NCBI GenBank assembly: GCA_002633025.1
Contig: NMRB01000135.1
Location: 384,599-448,598, forward strand
Length of the DNA: 64,000 nucleotides
Direction of reading: 5' to 3'
From: Notospermus geniculatus
Lineage: Eukaryota; Nemertea; Pilidiophora; Heteronemertea; Lineidae
The position numbers were made by a program, and so were the translations under genes. Below the pieces are notes generated by a model. It worked only from the letters and a program-made list of their open reading frames with translations, searched no databases and was not told the origin of the DNA. Shown in pieces: positions 23,037-34,778 of this stretch; position 1 is the first letter of the stretch, and each line of letters begins with the position of its first letter.

Positions 23037-23204
23037 ACAAGAGGCCCATGAGCCTTGCGCTCAGCTGACTATGACCTGCCAACTCAAGAGGTTGAAATGA
23101 AACAGGCATGACAGGGGAAACGAGATACAAGTACGAACCTTTTTAAAATGGTTAGCTAGCAAATATTAGCGTTCCTCGTGGAAATCAGTGGAAAGGGGTT
23201 AATA

Positions 23205-23690
23205 TGACTTCGTGAATCGAAAAATATCTTATCAGACCATTTGGGTAGGAAGGGGTTAATACATGTAGGCCCTACCTCTTGGTGAATCGGGATAGATATC
23301 CTATTACACCCATTGGGTGGGAAGGGGTTTTAACCCCTTCAGTAGGCCTATTAAAATACCACTTCATGAATCGAGATAGATAGGCCTACATGTTGTGTCA
23401 TATCAGACCCATTTGGTGAACCGTGATAGCCATCATATTACACCCACTGGGTGGGAAGGACTTAATAGGCCTATCCCTTGATGAATCGAGATAGATACAT
23501 GTTGTGTCATATCAGATCCATTTGGTGGGAAGGGTCAATATATCACTTATGAATCGAGATAGATATCGTATTAGGCCTCCTGGGTGAGGAGGAGTTAGGT
23601 AATATCAGTAGGCCTAGGCCTGCAATTTTTGGTGAGTCAACAGATAGATCTTTTGACACCCAGTGGATGGTAAGGGGTCAATAGATGGGA
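23205..23690. repeat. Degenerate minisatellite, unit about 60-90 bp
   Basis: About seven imperfect units each contain GAATCGAGATAGATA, a CATATTACACCCA or TATCAGACCCATTTGG word, and GGTGGGAAGGGGTTAAT. Units are interrupted by short TAGGCCTA insertions. Non-coding. Confidence 0.75.
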
Positions 23691-24912
23691 GCCAGTAGTC
23701 CATGGTGGATGAGCGGGTGAGCAAGCACATGGTTAATCTACTCTACCATTCAATAATAGTTTACGATTTAATGGAACGTTGTAATTGTTGACAGTCAGTA
23801 TCTGATAATTCCAACTCACCTTTATCCATAAACCACCACACAAAAAAGTGGATATAGGCCTAACCTGCGTAAGTTATATAGGCCAAGGCCTAAAACAGAC
23901 AAAAGATAACAACTGTGATGTGAGCTGAGGAGCAGCTAAGACAAAAACCTTGTCGTCATGATGAGCTGTGCAGAAAGGCTGTTCTTCAGCACAAGCCTAC
24001 ACAAAGTGGTTCGACATCATCCACAGACAGAAAATGCTGACATCATCAGGCGGTAAATTCAAATACCCCTGTTTTACATTTCTGCAGATTACGCCCCCTG
24101 GTGGAAAGATTTCAAAGAATTGACCCCTACAGGAGGTGAGGGAAAAACTAAGCAACACAATATGTGAATTACAGTTTGATTTATTTTCTATGGAATGAGT
24201 AATTGGGATTTTTCATTTTGCGTAAAATGCCCCCTGGAGAGCAGAATGTAGGTCAAATCGCGAAACTTTTCGGTTCTGTTTCAAGCCCTCCCTAGGGCCT
24301 ACCACTCCATCAACTTTCATGACCCTGGGTCTTGCGGTTGCGAAACGTGCCAGTTTAACGGACTACAGACAGACAGACGGACGGACGGACGGACGGACGG
24401 ACGGACGGACGGTCGGTCGCCACTCAGTATACATATGAATAGCTCCGCTGACCTTTTCTCCCAACACTCAATCCCCCGAACAATGTCCTCTCCCCTCGGT
24501 CGGAGCCGGGGGCCCCCAATTCGTTTAACACTGATGATCAAATGCCCATAAAAAACATTCCTCGGAGACCCCCGGCCCCAACCCGGTGGAAGAGGAAAAC
24601 CCCTTCCTAGGGAATTAGTATCCCTTGGTTGGCAGCCGAAAGCATCCAAACTTGAAACAACTCTTTTGAGCCTAACCCAATATTCCACACTGGCCGTCGT
24701 CCGTATGCTATTAATTCATTATACCGCTTTCCATTCACACAACACTAATAAACCATTGAATAAATTATGTAACATAACTGCGCGATCGTTCCAGTTAGTG
24801 CACCGAGCCTATGGCATGTGGTAACACATGCCATAGGCTCAACATACGTTCTTGTATTCACCAAACATAGATACCGACTTTGACGCCCTCGGTATTTATC
24901 CCTTGCAACATA
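23691..24912. other. Gene-free stretch with a (GACG)n microsatellite
   Basis: ACAGACAGACGGACGGACGG repeats run from 24364 to 24416, behind text with GCCCCCTGG words that looks like a dispersed repeat (24080-24360). A 20-bp hairpin, GAGCCTATGGCATGTG with its complement, lies at 24806-24841. No exon is visible. Confidence 0.45.
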
Positions 24913-25355
24913 CAGTAAATACGTAGTTACCTCGGGATCGGCCAATTTTAGAACACCTCAATTCAATATGTGTCGTAATTTGGGGCCCACGGAGGGAGTT
25001 GATGTAATGTGCGGTAGAAGTTTTAATAGAATTGGACAAGAAATGCTTGAGGGGCTTTCTAAAGCGGATTTGAATTGGCATAGGCCAATTTCATACTCAT
25101 ATGGCCTAGTGATCGGGGTCCAGGCCAGGCACAAAAGAATCACAGCCCTTCGATCTGGTGATCTATTGCACACGAACAAGATTAGCGTACCCCAGTGACC
25201 ACAACGACGAAGTTGCGACAACCACACCACGGTCGAACAAGCACTATGAAATTGACCATTTGGGTCGTTCGATAGATTTAACCCTTTTATTGTAAACCGC
25301 TTTTAGCCATTCCATGTGCTGACTCTTTGTGGATGGTTGCAGGACACTGACCACC

Positions 25356-25787
25356 TCATGAAACTGGCAGTGCCCTGCGCCTCCACTCAAGAAATGACTG
25401 ACTGATGGGCATCATCTTCAACCTCAGGCCACAGACCATCGTGATCCGTACCCTTCGGCTGTGAGCATTCTCTTCCGCTAGTTCCATGAGGTTGTCAATG
25501 TCCTGCCATACATCCATGCAGAGTTGAATCGGCGATCCTATACCTCCTTGCATATTCGGCAACATTCAACACCCGACCATGTTCAGTAACATGTTGGAAG
25601 TCCAAGGCATGTCGCAACCGTGCCTCAACTGGATAAGCCTGCAGCCTCCTTGGAAGACGAGCATTATTTGGATGATTCTCATCAATGCCATCCTTATCAG
25701 TACCATTTGGCACATCCATGCAGGCAGCCAAACACGCATCACAAGATGAAACAGAGGATCAAACTTGTCATCATTTTGCTTGCTCAC
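25356..25787 (-). pseudogene. Unrecognised frames inside the TA-flanked element, possible HTH
   Basis: Overlapping short frames on the minus strand contain a segment with the pattern VAEYARRYRIADSTLHG. This resembles the helix-turn-helix of psq/CENP-B-type DNA-binding domains, which accompany pogo-like transposases. The frame then breaks and nothing resembling a catalytic domain follows. It may be a relic of the element's own gene; equally, the similarity may be chance. Confidence 0.3.
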
Positions 25788-25852
25788 AAGTCAGCACATG
25801 CAGGCCTAATGGCAAAAACCGATTTTCAATAAAAGGGTTAAATCTAGCGGTA
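25679..25852. repeat. Direct repeat, copy 1 (about 170 bp)
   Basis: From CATCAATGCCATCC to AAATCTAGCG it is almost identical to 26717-26884. The two copies bracket the minisatellite and the N gap, so the pair may reflect an assembly overlap instead of biology. Confidence 0.85.
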
Positions 25853-25854
25853 GA

Positions 25855-26020
25855 CGGTAAAAAAGACACTGGAAAAAAAGACACCGGAAAAAAAGACACA
25901 GTAAAAAAGACACTGGAAATAAAGACACTGGTAAAAAAGTCACAGGAAAAAAAGAAACTGGTAAAAAAGTCACTGGAAAAAAAGACACTGGTAAAAAAGT
26001 CACTGGAAAAATAGACACTG
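25855..26020. repeat. Minisatellite of AAAAAAGACACTGG units (15-17 bp)
   Basis: About ten units of AAAAAAGACACTGGT or AAAAAAGTCACTGGA. Apparent Lys/Phe-rich proteins on either strand here come from the repeat. Confidence 0.9.
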
Positions 26021-26257
26021 GTAGGCCAAGGCCTACTCGAGATTCCTGAGACTGTACTGTTAGCACAATAGGTGGGTTGGACATGTTGTGTCAAGTTTTT
26101 TTTTGTTTTGGCTGAAATCGGCTGAGCAAAAATATCAGACTTAAATGGGATTTCGGACTATGGTGGACCTTAAGCATGTTAAGAGTTGTGTACCCTCTGA
26201 ATTGTCGGCCATTGTCAAGTGTGATTGCCTTCGTACAGGCCTAGTTACTCCATCCTG

Positions 26258-26333
26258 NNNNNNNNNNNNNNNNNNNNNNNNNNNNNNNNNNNNNNNNNNN
26301 NNNNNNNNNNNNNNNNNNNNNNNNNNNNNNNNN
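26258..26333. other. Assembly gap
   Basis: A run of N. Sequence on its two sides is not continuous with known homologues, and a 170-bp direct repeat brackets the region. Confidence 0.98.
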
Positions 26334-26716
26334 TAGTGGTTGGTTCAATTCTATACTGGCCGTAATGGTTATTGGGATGGGGTAGGCCTTGCCTATTAGA
26401 GTGACCACCAAGACCCAAGAATCAAATCAACCACTGAAGCAATACACCATCCCAATGGCAAAAAGGAACTCCATAATATTGACCCCAACATAGAGTCGAA
26501 CCCGCCACAAAAGCACTGCTCCAACAAAGTAAACGGCACGACCCAAGAATTGAGCGTAATACCAACATGACAGAACGAACCCAACATCACACTGCACAGC
26601 GCTATCCATAAGATTTACTTTGTTCCGTTCCAGTTCACAGGTCGGTCCGTCTTTTACGTTCCGTTTGCAACCACGATTCCGTTCCGTTCCGTTCCGTACT
26701 TAATAACTACCCTCTC

Positions 26717-26884
26717 ATCAATGCCATCCTTATCAGTACCATTTGGCACATCCATGCAGGCAGCCAAACACGCATCACAAGATGAAACAGAGGATCAAAC
26801 TTGTCATCATTTTGCTTGCTCACAAGTCAGCACATGCAGGCGTAATGGCAAAAACCGATTTTCAATAAAAGGGTTAAATCTAGC
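26717..26884. repeat. Direct repeat, copy 2 (about 170 bp)
   Basis: Near-identical to 25679-25852. It runs directly into the right inverted repeat of the TA-flanked element. Confidence 0.85.
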
Positions 26885-27359
26885 GAACCACCCCAATGGT
26901 CAGTTTCATAGTGTTTGTTCGACCATGGTTTGGTTGTCGCAACTTCGTCGTTGTGGTCACTGAGGTATGCTCTTCTTGTTCATGTGCAATAGATCGCCAG
27001 ATCTAAGGGCTGTCATTATTTTGTGCCTGGCCTGGACCCCGAGCACTAGGCTATATGAGTATGAAATTGGCCTATGCCAATTCAAATCCGCTTTAGAAAG
27101 CCCCCCAAGCAATTCTTCTCCAAACTTGTACCCACACAATACATCAGCTCCCTCCGTGGGCCCCACACTATGACACATACTGACGTGCTCTAAAATTGGC
27201 CGATCCCGAGGTAACTACGTATTTACTGTATATCATAGGCCCAACACGTTTTCCATATTCACGAAGTGGAGAGTGCCTTCCTCAATACCACCCTGCGCCG
27301 TTCTCTGCCTTTCTCTGCCAACAACATTTTCACCCTTGCACGGCTCTCGCCATTACTCA

Positions 27360-27620
27360 ATAAATACATAGCCCCACTCGGCTCTCGCCTCACTAGGCGC
27401 CTGGAGTAAATTTCAAACCACAGCCCTACTTGGCTCTCACCTCACTCGGCGGCTGGAGTATTAAATTTCAAATCATAGCCTTACTCGGCTCTCGCCCCAC
27501 TCGACGGCTGGAGTATAGTCCTACCCGGCTCTCGCCTCACTTGGCGGAAGGAATAAATTCGAAAAGTACTATAGGCCTAGCCCCACTCCACTCTCGCCTC
27601 ACCCGGCGGCTGGAGTAAAT
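27360..27620. repeat. Minisatellite of about 53-bp CACTCGGCTCTCGCCTCACT units
   Basis: Five imperfect units share the pattern ACTCGGCTCTCGCCTCACTCGG followed by a GGCTGGAGTAAATTTCAAA word. Isolated units of the same sequence occur at 1208-1300, 2030-2105, 27945-28040 and 28790-28860, so the unit is also dispersed. Confidence 0.8.
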
Positions 27621-29003
27621 TTCATAGTCATAGTCATAGTCATTGTACGCGTCTTGGTCTTAATAGACCTTTGCGAGTTGATGAACCGTTCATTTGTGTG
27701 CGCATGCGTCTTTTTTTTTTTTTAAATAAAATATACAAAACTGTGCGATCCTGAAATCCGGAGACTTACCAGTCCTTTGGTTGTGGTGACGTCTACCGGT
27801 TGAAGCAAAGCCAATCACAAATCTTAATCAGTTCACTCCAGTGGCTGTGAACTCTTGATGAGAAAATACCAGTGAAGTGAAGAATGGATGATGGCGTTAA
27901 TGTGCAGATAACTGGAACAAATTGAAATTTCAAATAAATCATACCTCCACTCGGCTCTCGCCTCACTCGGCGGAAGGAATAAATTCGAAGAAAGTATTAT
28001 AGCCCCACTCGGCTCTCACCTCACTCGGTGGAAGGAGTAAATTCCAAAAAAATACAAGCCTGGCGGCGTAAAAGGTTCACGTGGAAAGAGTTTGAAATAA
28101 AGAATGTTCGCACAACGCAAATGCCTTCGATACGAGAACACAAGTGCTCAACCTGACACATTGAATAGTCAGTTACTCCAAGGTCAAATGAAGTTGTCAA
28201 AGCAAAGTGCATTCGATTCAGGCCAAAACGCCGACTGAAAAACGTCCAAACAAAACAACACTCCCTCTCCATCACGATCGAACAAACACAGGCCTAACTC
28301 GTACTCGCACAAAAAGAGTGAGTGATAATCCACGGCTCGCCGTAATACATGTAGTCAACAAACGCTAATGTACCCCCATCTTGCACCATGGCTAAAGATA
28401 ACAATTTCTATATATATCCACGTGTGCTTCTAATTCTCAACGTCGGGGCCACATCGAGGTCACACTAATTATACAAACCATGCTCGGCCGCCCTGGAGCC
28501 CGAGATGAATGTGTGACCCCCGTATGGATTCTAGCCAACCAAAATCGTTTCTTAATTATGAAATCTCTAGAAAACCACAAAATGCCGAAAAAAAACGTAT
28601 TAATCGCGAAATAATCGCTAAAATAAATAGCTGGGACACTTCTAGGCATAAAAACTAACATATCCCAGCGCATTGTCTTGAGATACGCTAATGCTTTAGT
28701 GCCGAAAAATCCGTTACAAGCTCAAATTGGACCCAATATAATGGTCACTTAAAGGGACTATAGGCCCACGTGAACCAATTATAGCACCACTCTGCTCTCG
28801 CCCTACCCGGCGGATGGAGTAAATTCGCCATACACTCACTCGGCGGAAGGAACAAATCCGGCGATATACTTGCCCTCACACCGGAGCTCGATGTGCACGG
28901 TTCCGCGTCCAACATCAGAATGGCGAGTCGTCACAATTACCGCGTGGTGTCGCTTAGGGTGTACAGAATGCCATATATGCTTGCGAGTGCCATTGCTTCG
29001 AAG

Positions 29004-29751
29004 TAGACTGGTACCCTGTCTTTATAGATGGCTGAAAATATAAAGACAGGAACGGGGCGCCATTTTGAACCATATTGATGACGTAGTACATTCTATTTTT
29101 AGCACTCCTCGGGGTATTTCCCAGTACTATGTCCAGCTTTCAATAAACCCTGCTTTGTTCCGCCGAAATTTTCTTGGAGTTTACCTCATGATCTAGGCCT
29201 ACTCGCACTCCAGCAGAAGGACTACCCACCAGAGTGGGGGAAGCATGTGATGGATGCAAGCAAGGCCTACCACAACGGCACACTTAGTGCATGCACTGCT
29301 GCTGCTGTGTGCACTGCATGCAGAGTTTAGGCCTATCTGCCCTCACAAAAACAAGACGAAAAAACAAAGGACTCCCAGTAGTAGGCCTATGCCTACATAC
29401 AAAATACCGTGAAAAAACTCACGCCTCCTCCCTCGTAAACCTACCAGTTTCCAACCCCAGTGAGTCGAACATAATTAATCCATGCTGCTGTCACGTCAAT
29501 AGTCAGTTCATGCAGTCCAACCGTCAAAATACACGTGTTCCAGGCTATATTTAGAACAAATTCATGACGTTTCCACTCTCCATGCACAAAAAGCGTCTCC
29601 ACGCATAGAACCTGCGCAGAAATCTGCGCAGATGTGGAAAAACGAATTAGGCGGAATTCCGACTAATTCAATACAAAATGGTGGTCCGTGCTTGTCGTTA
29701 TAGTGCAGTAGAGCGTAGCGCCACGTAGCGGAACGACAAGGAACTAGTCTA
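29004..29751. mobile_element. 748-bp element with 9-bp target duplication, copy B only
   Basis: GCTTCGAAG lies on both sides (28995-29003, 29752-29760); copy A has a single GCTTCGAAG near 2405. The ends are TAGACTGGTACCCTGTC and, inverted, TAGACTAGTTCCTTGTC. The TAGNCTGGT start is shared with the 91-bp MITE at 2473-2563, which also has a 9-bp duplication, so both may use the same enzyme. No reading frame of note inside. Confidence 0.8.
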
Positions 29752-29760
29752 GCTTCGAAG

Positions 29761-31755
29761 CACGCTTATGGCTGTTATGCTTGGTGCTGTGGTGAGCTGG
29801 CATGCATGTCGTATTGTTGCACTGCAGAGAATAAATATTTGCTACAAAGCGTGCCTTAGCGATAATCAATGCCAGACGAACGACTGAGTATGGGTCCTTG
29901 AAACCAATGCATGCAAAAGCCTTAAAAAGTGCCATAGCAAATGACACATGGCTGATTTTCCAACCGATTGTGGCAAGTCGTTGGTTTTCGAATTGGACCA
30001 ATCAACGCCATGAAACTCGCAGGCAATACCGGTCTATATATTTTGTATTTATAGACCGGGACCAGTCTAGAGACACAGGAGTTGGTTCAGTTCCATGCCT
30101 CCTACGATTTGGACAAAGGCGGAATGGGTACCTTTGTCAACCAGGGTTATTTTCGGACATCTTTATTTTCATCAGTTCTCCTTGCCGAGTCGCACTAAAA
30201 CCAATAACTAGCGTCTCGAATTCTCGGTACTCTTCTCTCAGTGTTTTGGCTGAAGTCTAGGCGCCCAAACGCCGATCAGGGCGTGGCAAAATGACATCGT
30301 CACCATCCGATCAACGATCAGCTTGCAATCAAACTTACATGTAGATTCTATCGAAGGACGCGGTACTGCATGTGTGTATCCGGTATAACCAATGAAGAGT
30401 TTTGCATTTTCTTTCGGCGGCCACTCCCCAATAACGGTCTGCCGCGATTGGTCAATCTCCCCAAAGTGTAGTAAAGCGACACCTATTCATGATGTTCCTT
30501 GTTTTTTTCCGGTCAACCGTTCCAGTGGTCACTGTACTCAGCCAGGAAACCCAGGACGAATGCACGTGCTCACCTGCTCCATAGGTGTCTTTCCCAGGAC
30601 AAACTCGGTTTTCTTTCTGTCATAGCGGGTCTATACGGATGGGTATACTTACTTATATAAAAAACGCATATAAAGAATAACCAAGACACAAAACACTTTT
30701 GAAAACTGATTTGCATTATGTGAAAGACCATTTTTTTGGACGGTGGTATATTTACACTGTCTGGACGACATGAATGTGCCCATGGCGAGTCGGCATAGGC
30801 CTACATAAGCCTTTATGCCTTTGTATTATGCACCAACACACAAATCTTCTTATATAGACTGGAAAATTGTGGATGTACTTCCCTTCAATCATAGCACCAT
30901 GTAGAGCACTCGTACAAGGCGGTAGGCCTATTGTCAACAATTCATGTCCGGTGAAACGTCGATCAGTGTTCCCCGTATTTCTGAGTTTTTCTTATTGCTT
31001 CCCCCCTGACAGATTAAGCGGCACCTAACCCAACAATAACCATTCTAGGCCGCGTCTACTGTTGGGGAACACTGAGCTACAGAAACTCTCACCTATGTTA
31101 CACCGGCGCTTATTAATTTGGTGGTATACATGTCTCACACTCAGAATTTGCGCGATTACAGCCACTTTGATATGCATCCAGATCGTATCAAATTATCACC
31201 GAGTAGGCCAATGGTTTTGTTCCAAGGTTTTGAGGTTACCCCCGGCGTAGTGGGTCAGCAACGGGAGGCCTGTGTATGAACCTGGCAGCCGACATAAATT
31301 CACACTCTGTGTGAGATCATGGGTGGGAGACTTGAGTGAAACCTTCTCCAATCAGTTGATCAGAAAAATCCCTCGGTGTGATAGTGATCTGAAAGAACGT
31401 ACACAATACAAAATACATGTAGGGCCTACATAGTGCACTGATCTGAGCGACAATAGACATCCTGCGAAAGTCGGCCATGACAGTTCAGAAGGGGTAAACA
31501 AACCTTGGCCTAATGCACTGGTACAGTCTGCTCCTGTGCTTACGGTCTGCACAATGCACTAGGCCCAGATTTGTTTAGTCATTCTGACCTGTCATGGCCG
31601 ACTTTCGCAGGATGTCTATACCAGCTATTACGCTATTTGTAATATGTGACCGATCTCCGGCGAATTTTCTGAAGAGATGAACTCGGACAGGATGCACACT
31701 ATGGCGGTAAAGCTGGTAACACACATTCAAATTTTCCGAGGTCATCTCAGTGACA
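29761..31755. other. Non-coding 3' flank of transporter copy B
   Basis: Mostly the counterpart of 2400-4387. Positions 29817-30065 differ from copy A (2475-2770). The AGTGTTCCCC inverted-repeat element recurs at about 30965-31075. No exon is seen. Confidence 0.5.
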
Positions 31756-34700
31756 TCATTCACCGAAATGTCTCGGCAGGCCCTCATAATATGACTTACC
31801 TTCTATACCCGGTTTGTTTCTCTCGGTGCGTTCTATCTTTCGCTTACGGCATTCGTTTATTGTGAGAATGAAAAATATCGCTGCAGAAAGGAGGGACACA
31901 GCCGCTCCGAACATGAAAGGTCCAAAATAGTCTTTGAAACGGTCATATAGCACCCCTGAAGAGAAACGTACACATAAAAGGAGATTCATAAGCAACGGAC
32001 CTAATACTTGCCCTTCGCCCTCCTAATGTCCGCAGCAGGTTGTAATACAGGTGAGGTATAGGCCTACACGTAGTTCTATATGTAGATGCTCCTGTACCAA
32101 TCTGCACAGCACAGCCAATAGAATATCCCGTGTCACACTGTGGCGACTTAGACGGGCGAATCCCCGCGAACTAGAATGAAATGGTCCATGGATCATGTGC
32201 TCACCCCTTTGGACATAATAGTGCAATGACAGAGAGAGGCATGTACATGGTCCATGGACCATTTCATTCTAGTTCGCGGGGATTCGCCCTCCTAAAGTCG
32301 CCACCGTGTGACCTGGGCTTTAGTATTGCCGACCGGAAGTGGTCAGGCTGGACATGCGCGGGAGGTTGCTCCTGTGCATGTCGTGGTCCACCAACCACCG
32401 ACCGACACATGCATGACAAATAGTATGTAGCGTTCTTACCTGTTATAATAGGTCCAAGAAACGCCCCAATGCCGTCCGACAGCATCACAAGACCGTAAGC
32501 AGAGGTGAGTTTCTTAATAGTGAACAACTCTGACGTCACAGTGGCAAGTAGGCCGAGTTGGCATCCGAACCCGAATCCGTAGACGAAGCAGTGAGTGACT
32601 AGGACAGGGTACAAGTCACTCACGGTGAACAGTGCCATTGGAATGGCAGTCAGCACTGTTGCTAAGGCAAGACAAAGGAGTCGGTTACACTTTTTCGGGT
32701 TGGTTGCAAACGCCGAGACGACGCGCCCAACGAAACTGCCTATGCCACTGATGGAGAGCAACAGGGCGGAATTTTTTTCACTCGTTCCTCTCAGGAAGGC
32801 GTGGTCCGCAGCACCGGTTAGGATCACTAAACTTCCAACGTTCCACAATAGCTCAGAGAAACAAAAGAGACAAAATCTCCAGTCAGAAAACAATTCGACA
32901 TTCAAGATCGACGGTTTTTCGATTCGTCGGATGATTTTAGAATAATACGTCGGGCGGAGAAGGAGACCGAGAGCGCAGCAGTTGAGAGCTATGCCACTCA
33001 AGACAATAATAGCACCTCGCCACGTGTAGTTGACAACTAATACTTCAATAAGAAGTGGATAGACAAGGGTCCCAACCGCGACGCCCGAGGAAGCGATGCC
33101 GTTGGCCAGGGCCCGTCTCTTGTCGAAGTAGTAGCCGAGGATAACTACGGCCGGAATGTAGGATACGCAGGACCCCATACCTGAAACAACAACAACAACA
33201 TCAGAATAATAAACGTCCAGCAGGAGGAAACCAGGGTACTCGGGAAAATTGCACTCATTGCGAGTCGTTTTCTCTATGATGAGTCCACGGCCCTTACAAC
33301 TGCATCCCCCCGACGAATGCATAAAGAAACTTCAAGGATAATTGCGCTGTCTTTCCCTTACCCGCTAGGACTCCAAAACTTGCATACAGCATGAATATGT
33401 TCGGAGCGAAGGAGCTGATGAAAAGGCCAACAGCCGATACAATTCCCCCGATGATGCATGTCAGCCTGAAGCCAAGGTAATTACACAGGATGCTGGCAAT
33501 GGGTCCTGGAATGCAGGGAGAGGGCAGAGTATACAAAAGTTTCAAAAAGGGTGAATCAGTCAGGAGCAAAATTCAACAAGTTGTACTGTATGAGCCTAAC
33601 TACCACAAAGAGACTGACTTGTTGCAAGAAGCAACTGTCATGACTGTATGCAAAGACGATGTTTGCCAAGAACGAGAATAAGCAGTCCTACCTGAGCCGA
33701 GTGCAAAACCCGCGGCTATAGCACCAATCCAGGCAGTGTTTGCATTGGTATCTTCAAAATAGCTAAGCAACTCCACATATAAGACGCCGAACGACAAAGG
33801 CAATCCGAGTGTGATAGCTTGTAAGAAAAAGCTAGCGACGAGCACCGCCCATCCGTATCCGCCATCAGGGGCAGAAAACCGTGGGACCTTCTCGGGGTAC
33901 CTCGGAAAGATTTTGTCAATCAGCTGCATGCGTTCCTCCTTCAGTTTTAACGCAACGATGACGTCATCTCGAGACAGTTCGTCTGCTTCGCTACCGGAAG
34001 TTGATATCTGGGAATCACGTGACCCATCTATTGCGTCCAATGAGAGTGGATGTGGAGAAACAGCATCGACATCACTACCAGAACCTATGCTTGATTTCTG
34101 TTTAACTTTCTGCCGGTGGGCAATTTCGTTGCCTTTATGGGTTGGGGCAGACGTGGTGTCCTTTTCTCTCGTCACGCCACAAGGCTGTGGTCTTGGTGGT
34201 TCATTCATTGAATCTCTCCACTTGTGGTCTCCCCCAACGGACCGACCACCTGTCTCAGGAAGAACATGGCGTCCCTCACTTTCAGGTATATCTAGCTTCG
34301 GGCTGTCACCAACGGTTTTACTCGAGTCTTCCGGTGCCTCCTCCGGCAAACTGAACGTCACAGAATTCCCCGTCATCGGAGTGTCGACTTTCGGACTCCG
34401 ATCAAACCCATCCGGTGAATTTAATACGCTGCTATCGCGTGATGTTCTAGGTTTATCTGACTGTGGTTCACCCTCAACTCTGGGCAACCCGGGGATCGAA
34501 TCTAATGGCACATTACTGGAGGTTCCCTCGGGCGTTACAACCGACCTCTCAGATGGAGAACCTGATCTCTCAGATGAAGAACCCGGAGCACTATCGGGAC
34601 CCGTTCTGGGAGGAATCTCTTGCGAAGTGCTGTCTAGTCGTTTATTTCCTTCACTTATCGATGGCAATGACGTATTTGAACCGATACCTTGGTCACCGAG

Positions 34701-34778
34701 GCTGTCAAGAAGTTGCTGGAGGCCCTCCATGGCCTTCTCCACGTCGGAATTCGCCTGCTGCGCATTCGTATCCTCCAT
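31756..34778 (-). CDS. SLC16/MCT-like transporter, copy B (723 aa, four exons)
   Basis: Exons are 34778-33692, 33505-33362, 33180-32440 and 31955-31756. All introns are GT-AG, phase 1. The architecture equals copy A: a polar Ser/Pro/Glu-rich N-terminal tail of about 304 residues, DGGYGW, YYFDKRRALANG after exon 2 and a short basic C-terminal tail. Against copy A it lacks one VEGR repeat in the tail, has scattered substitutions (Thr/Ser, Arg/Lys, Ile/Val types) and gains one codon near the C terminus, with the frame kept throughout. Intron 2 is the normal 181 bp without the duplication seen in copy A. Predicted plasma-membrane carrier with unknown substrate. If the block is an allelic artefact this is the same gene as copy A. 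Confidence 0.9.
32132..32312. mobile_element. 181-bp palindromic MITE in intron 3 of copy B
   Basis: The left arm GTCACACTGTGGCGACTTA pairs with the right arm (TAAAGTCGCCACCGTGTGAC). Inner arms CGAATCCCCGCGAACTAGAA and complement also pair. Absent from copy A. A TGGTCCATGGACCATGTGCT word in it recurs near 15990-16010. Confidence 0.75.

Larger units (their letters stand above)
24913..27228. mobile_element. 2.3-kb TA-flanked element with about 345-bp inverted repeats
   Basis: TA (24911-24912, 27229-27230) flanks the ends CAGTAAATACGTAGTTACCT and the inverted counterpart ending at 27228. The arms stay alignable for about 345 bp (24913-25270 and 26882-27228). Inside lie a minus-strand frame with a possible helix-turn-helix (25356-25787), a minisatellite, a 76-base N gap (26258-26333) and a 170-bp direct repeat. 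TA targets and CAGT ends fit the Tc1/mariner/pogo superfamily, but no DDE domain is visible, so the class is inferred from structure. Confidence 0.6.

Noticed and set aside
23205-23690. CRISPR-like array of repeats
   Set aside because: Units are imperfect, lack constant repeat and spacer lengths, and the DNA is metazoan; it is a degenerate minisatellite.
24968-25230. Protein-like frames in the inverted repeat, recurring at 26957-27178
   Set aside because: The recurrence follows from the inverted repeat of the TA-flanked element; there is no domain and the frames break between copies.
25685-26094. Lys/Thr-rich and Phe/Ser-rich proteins on both strands
   Set aside because: They are translations of the AAAAAAGACACTGG minisatellite.
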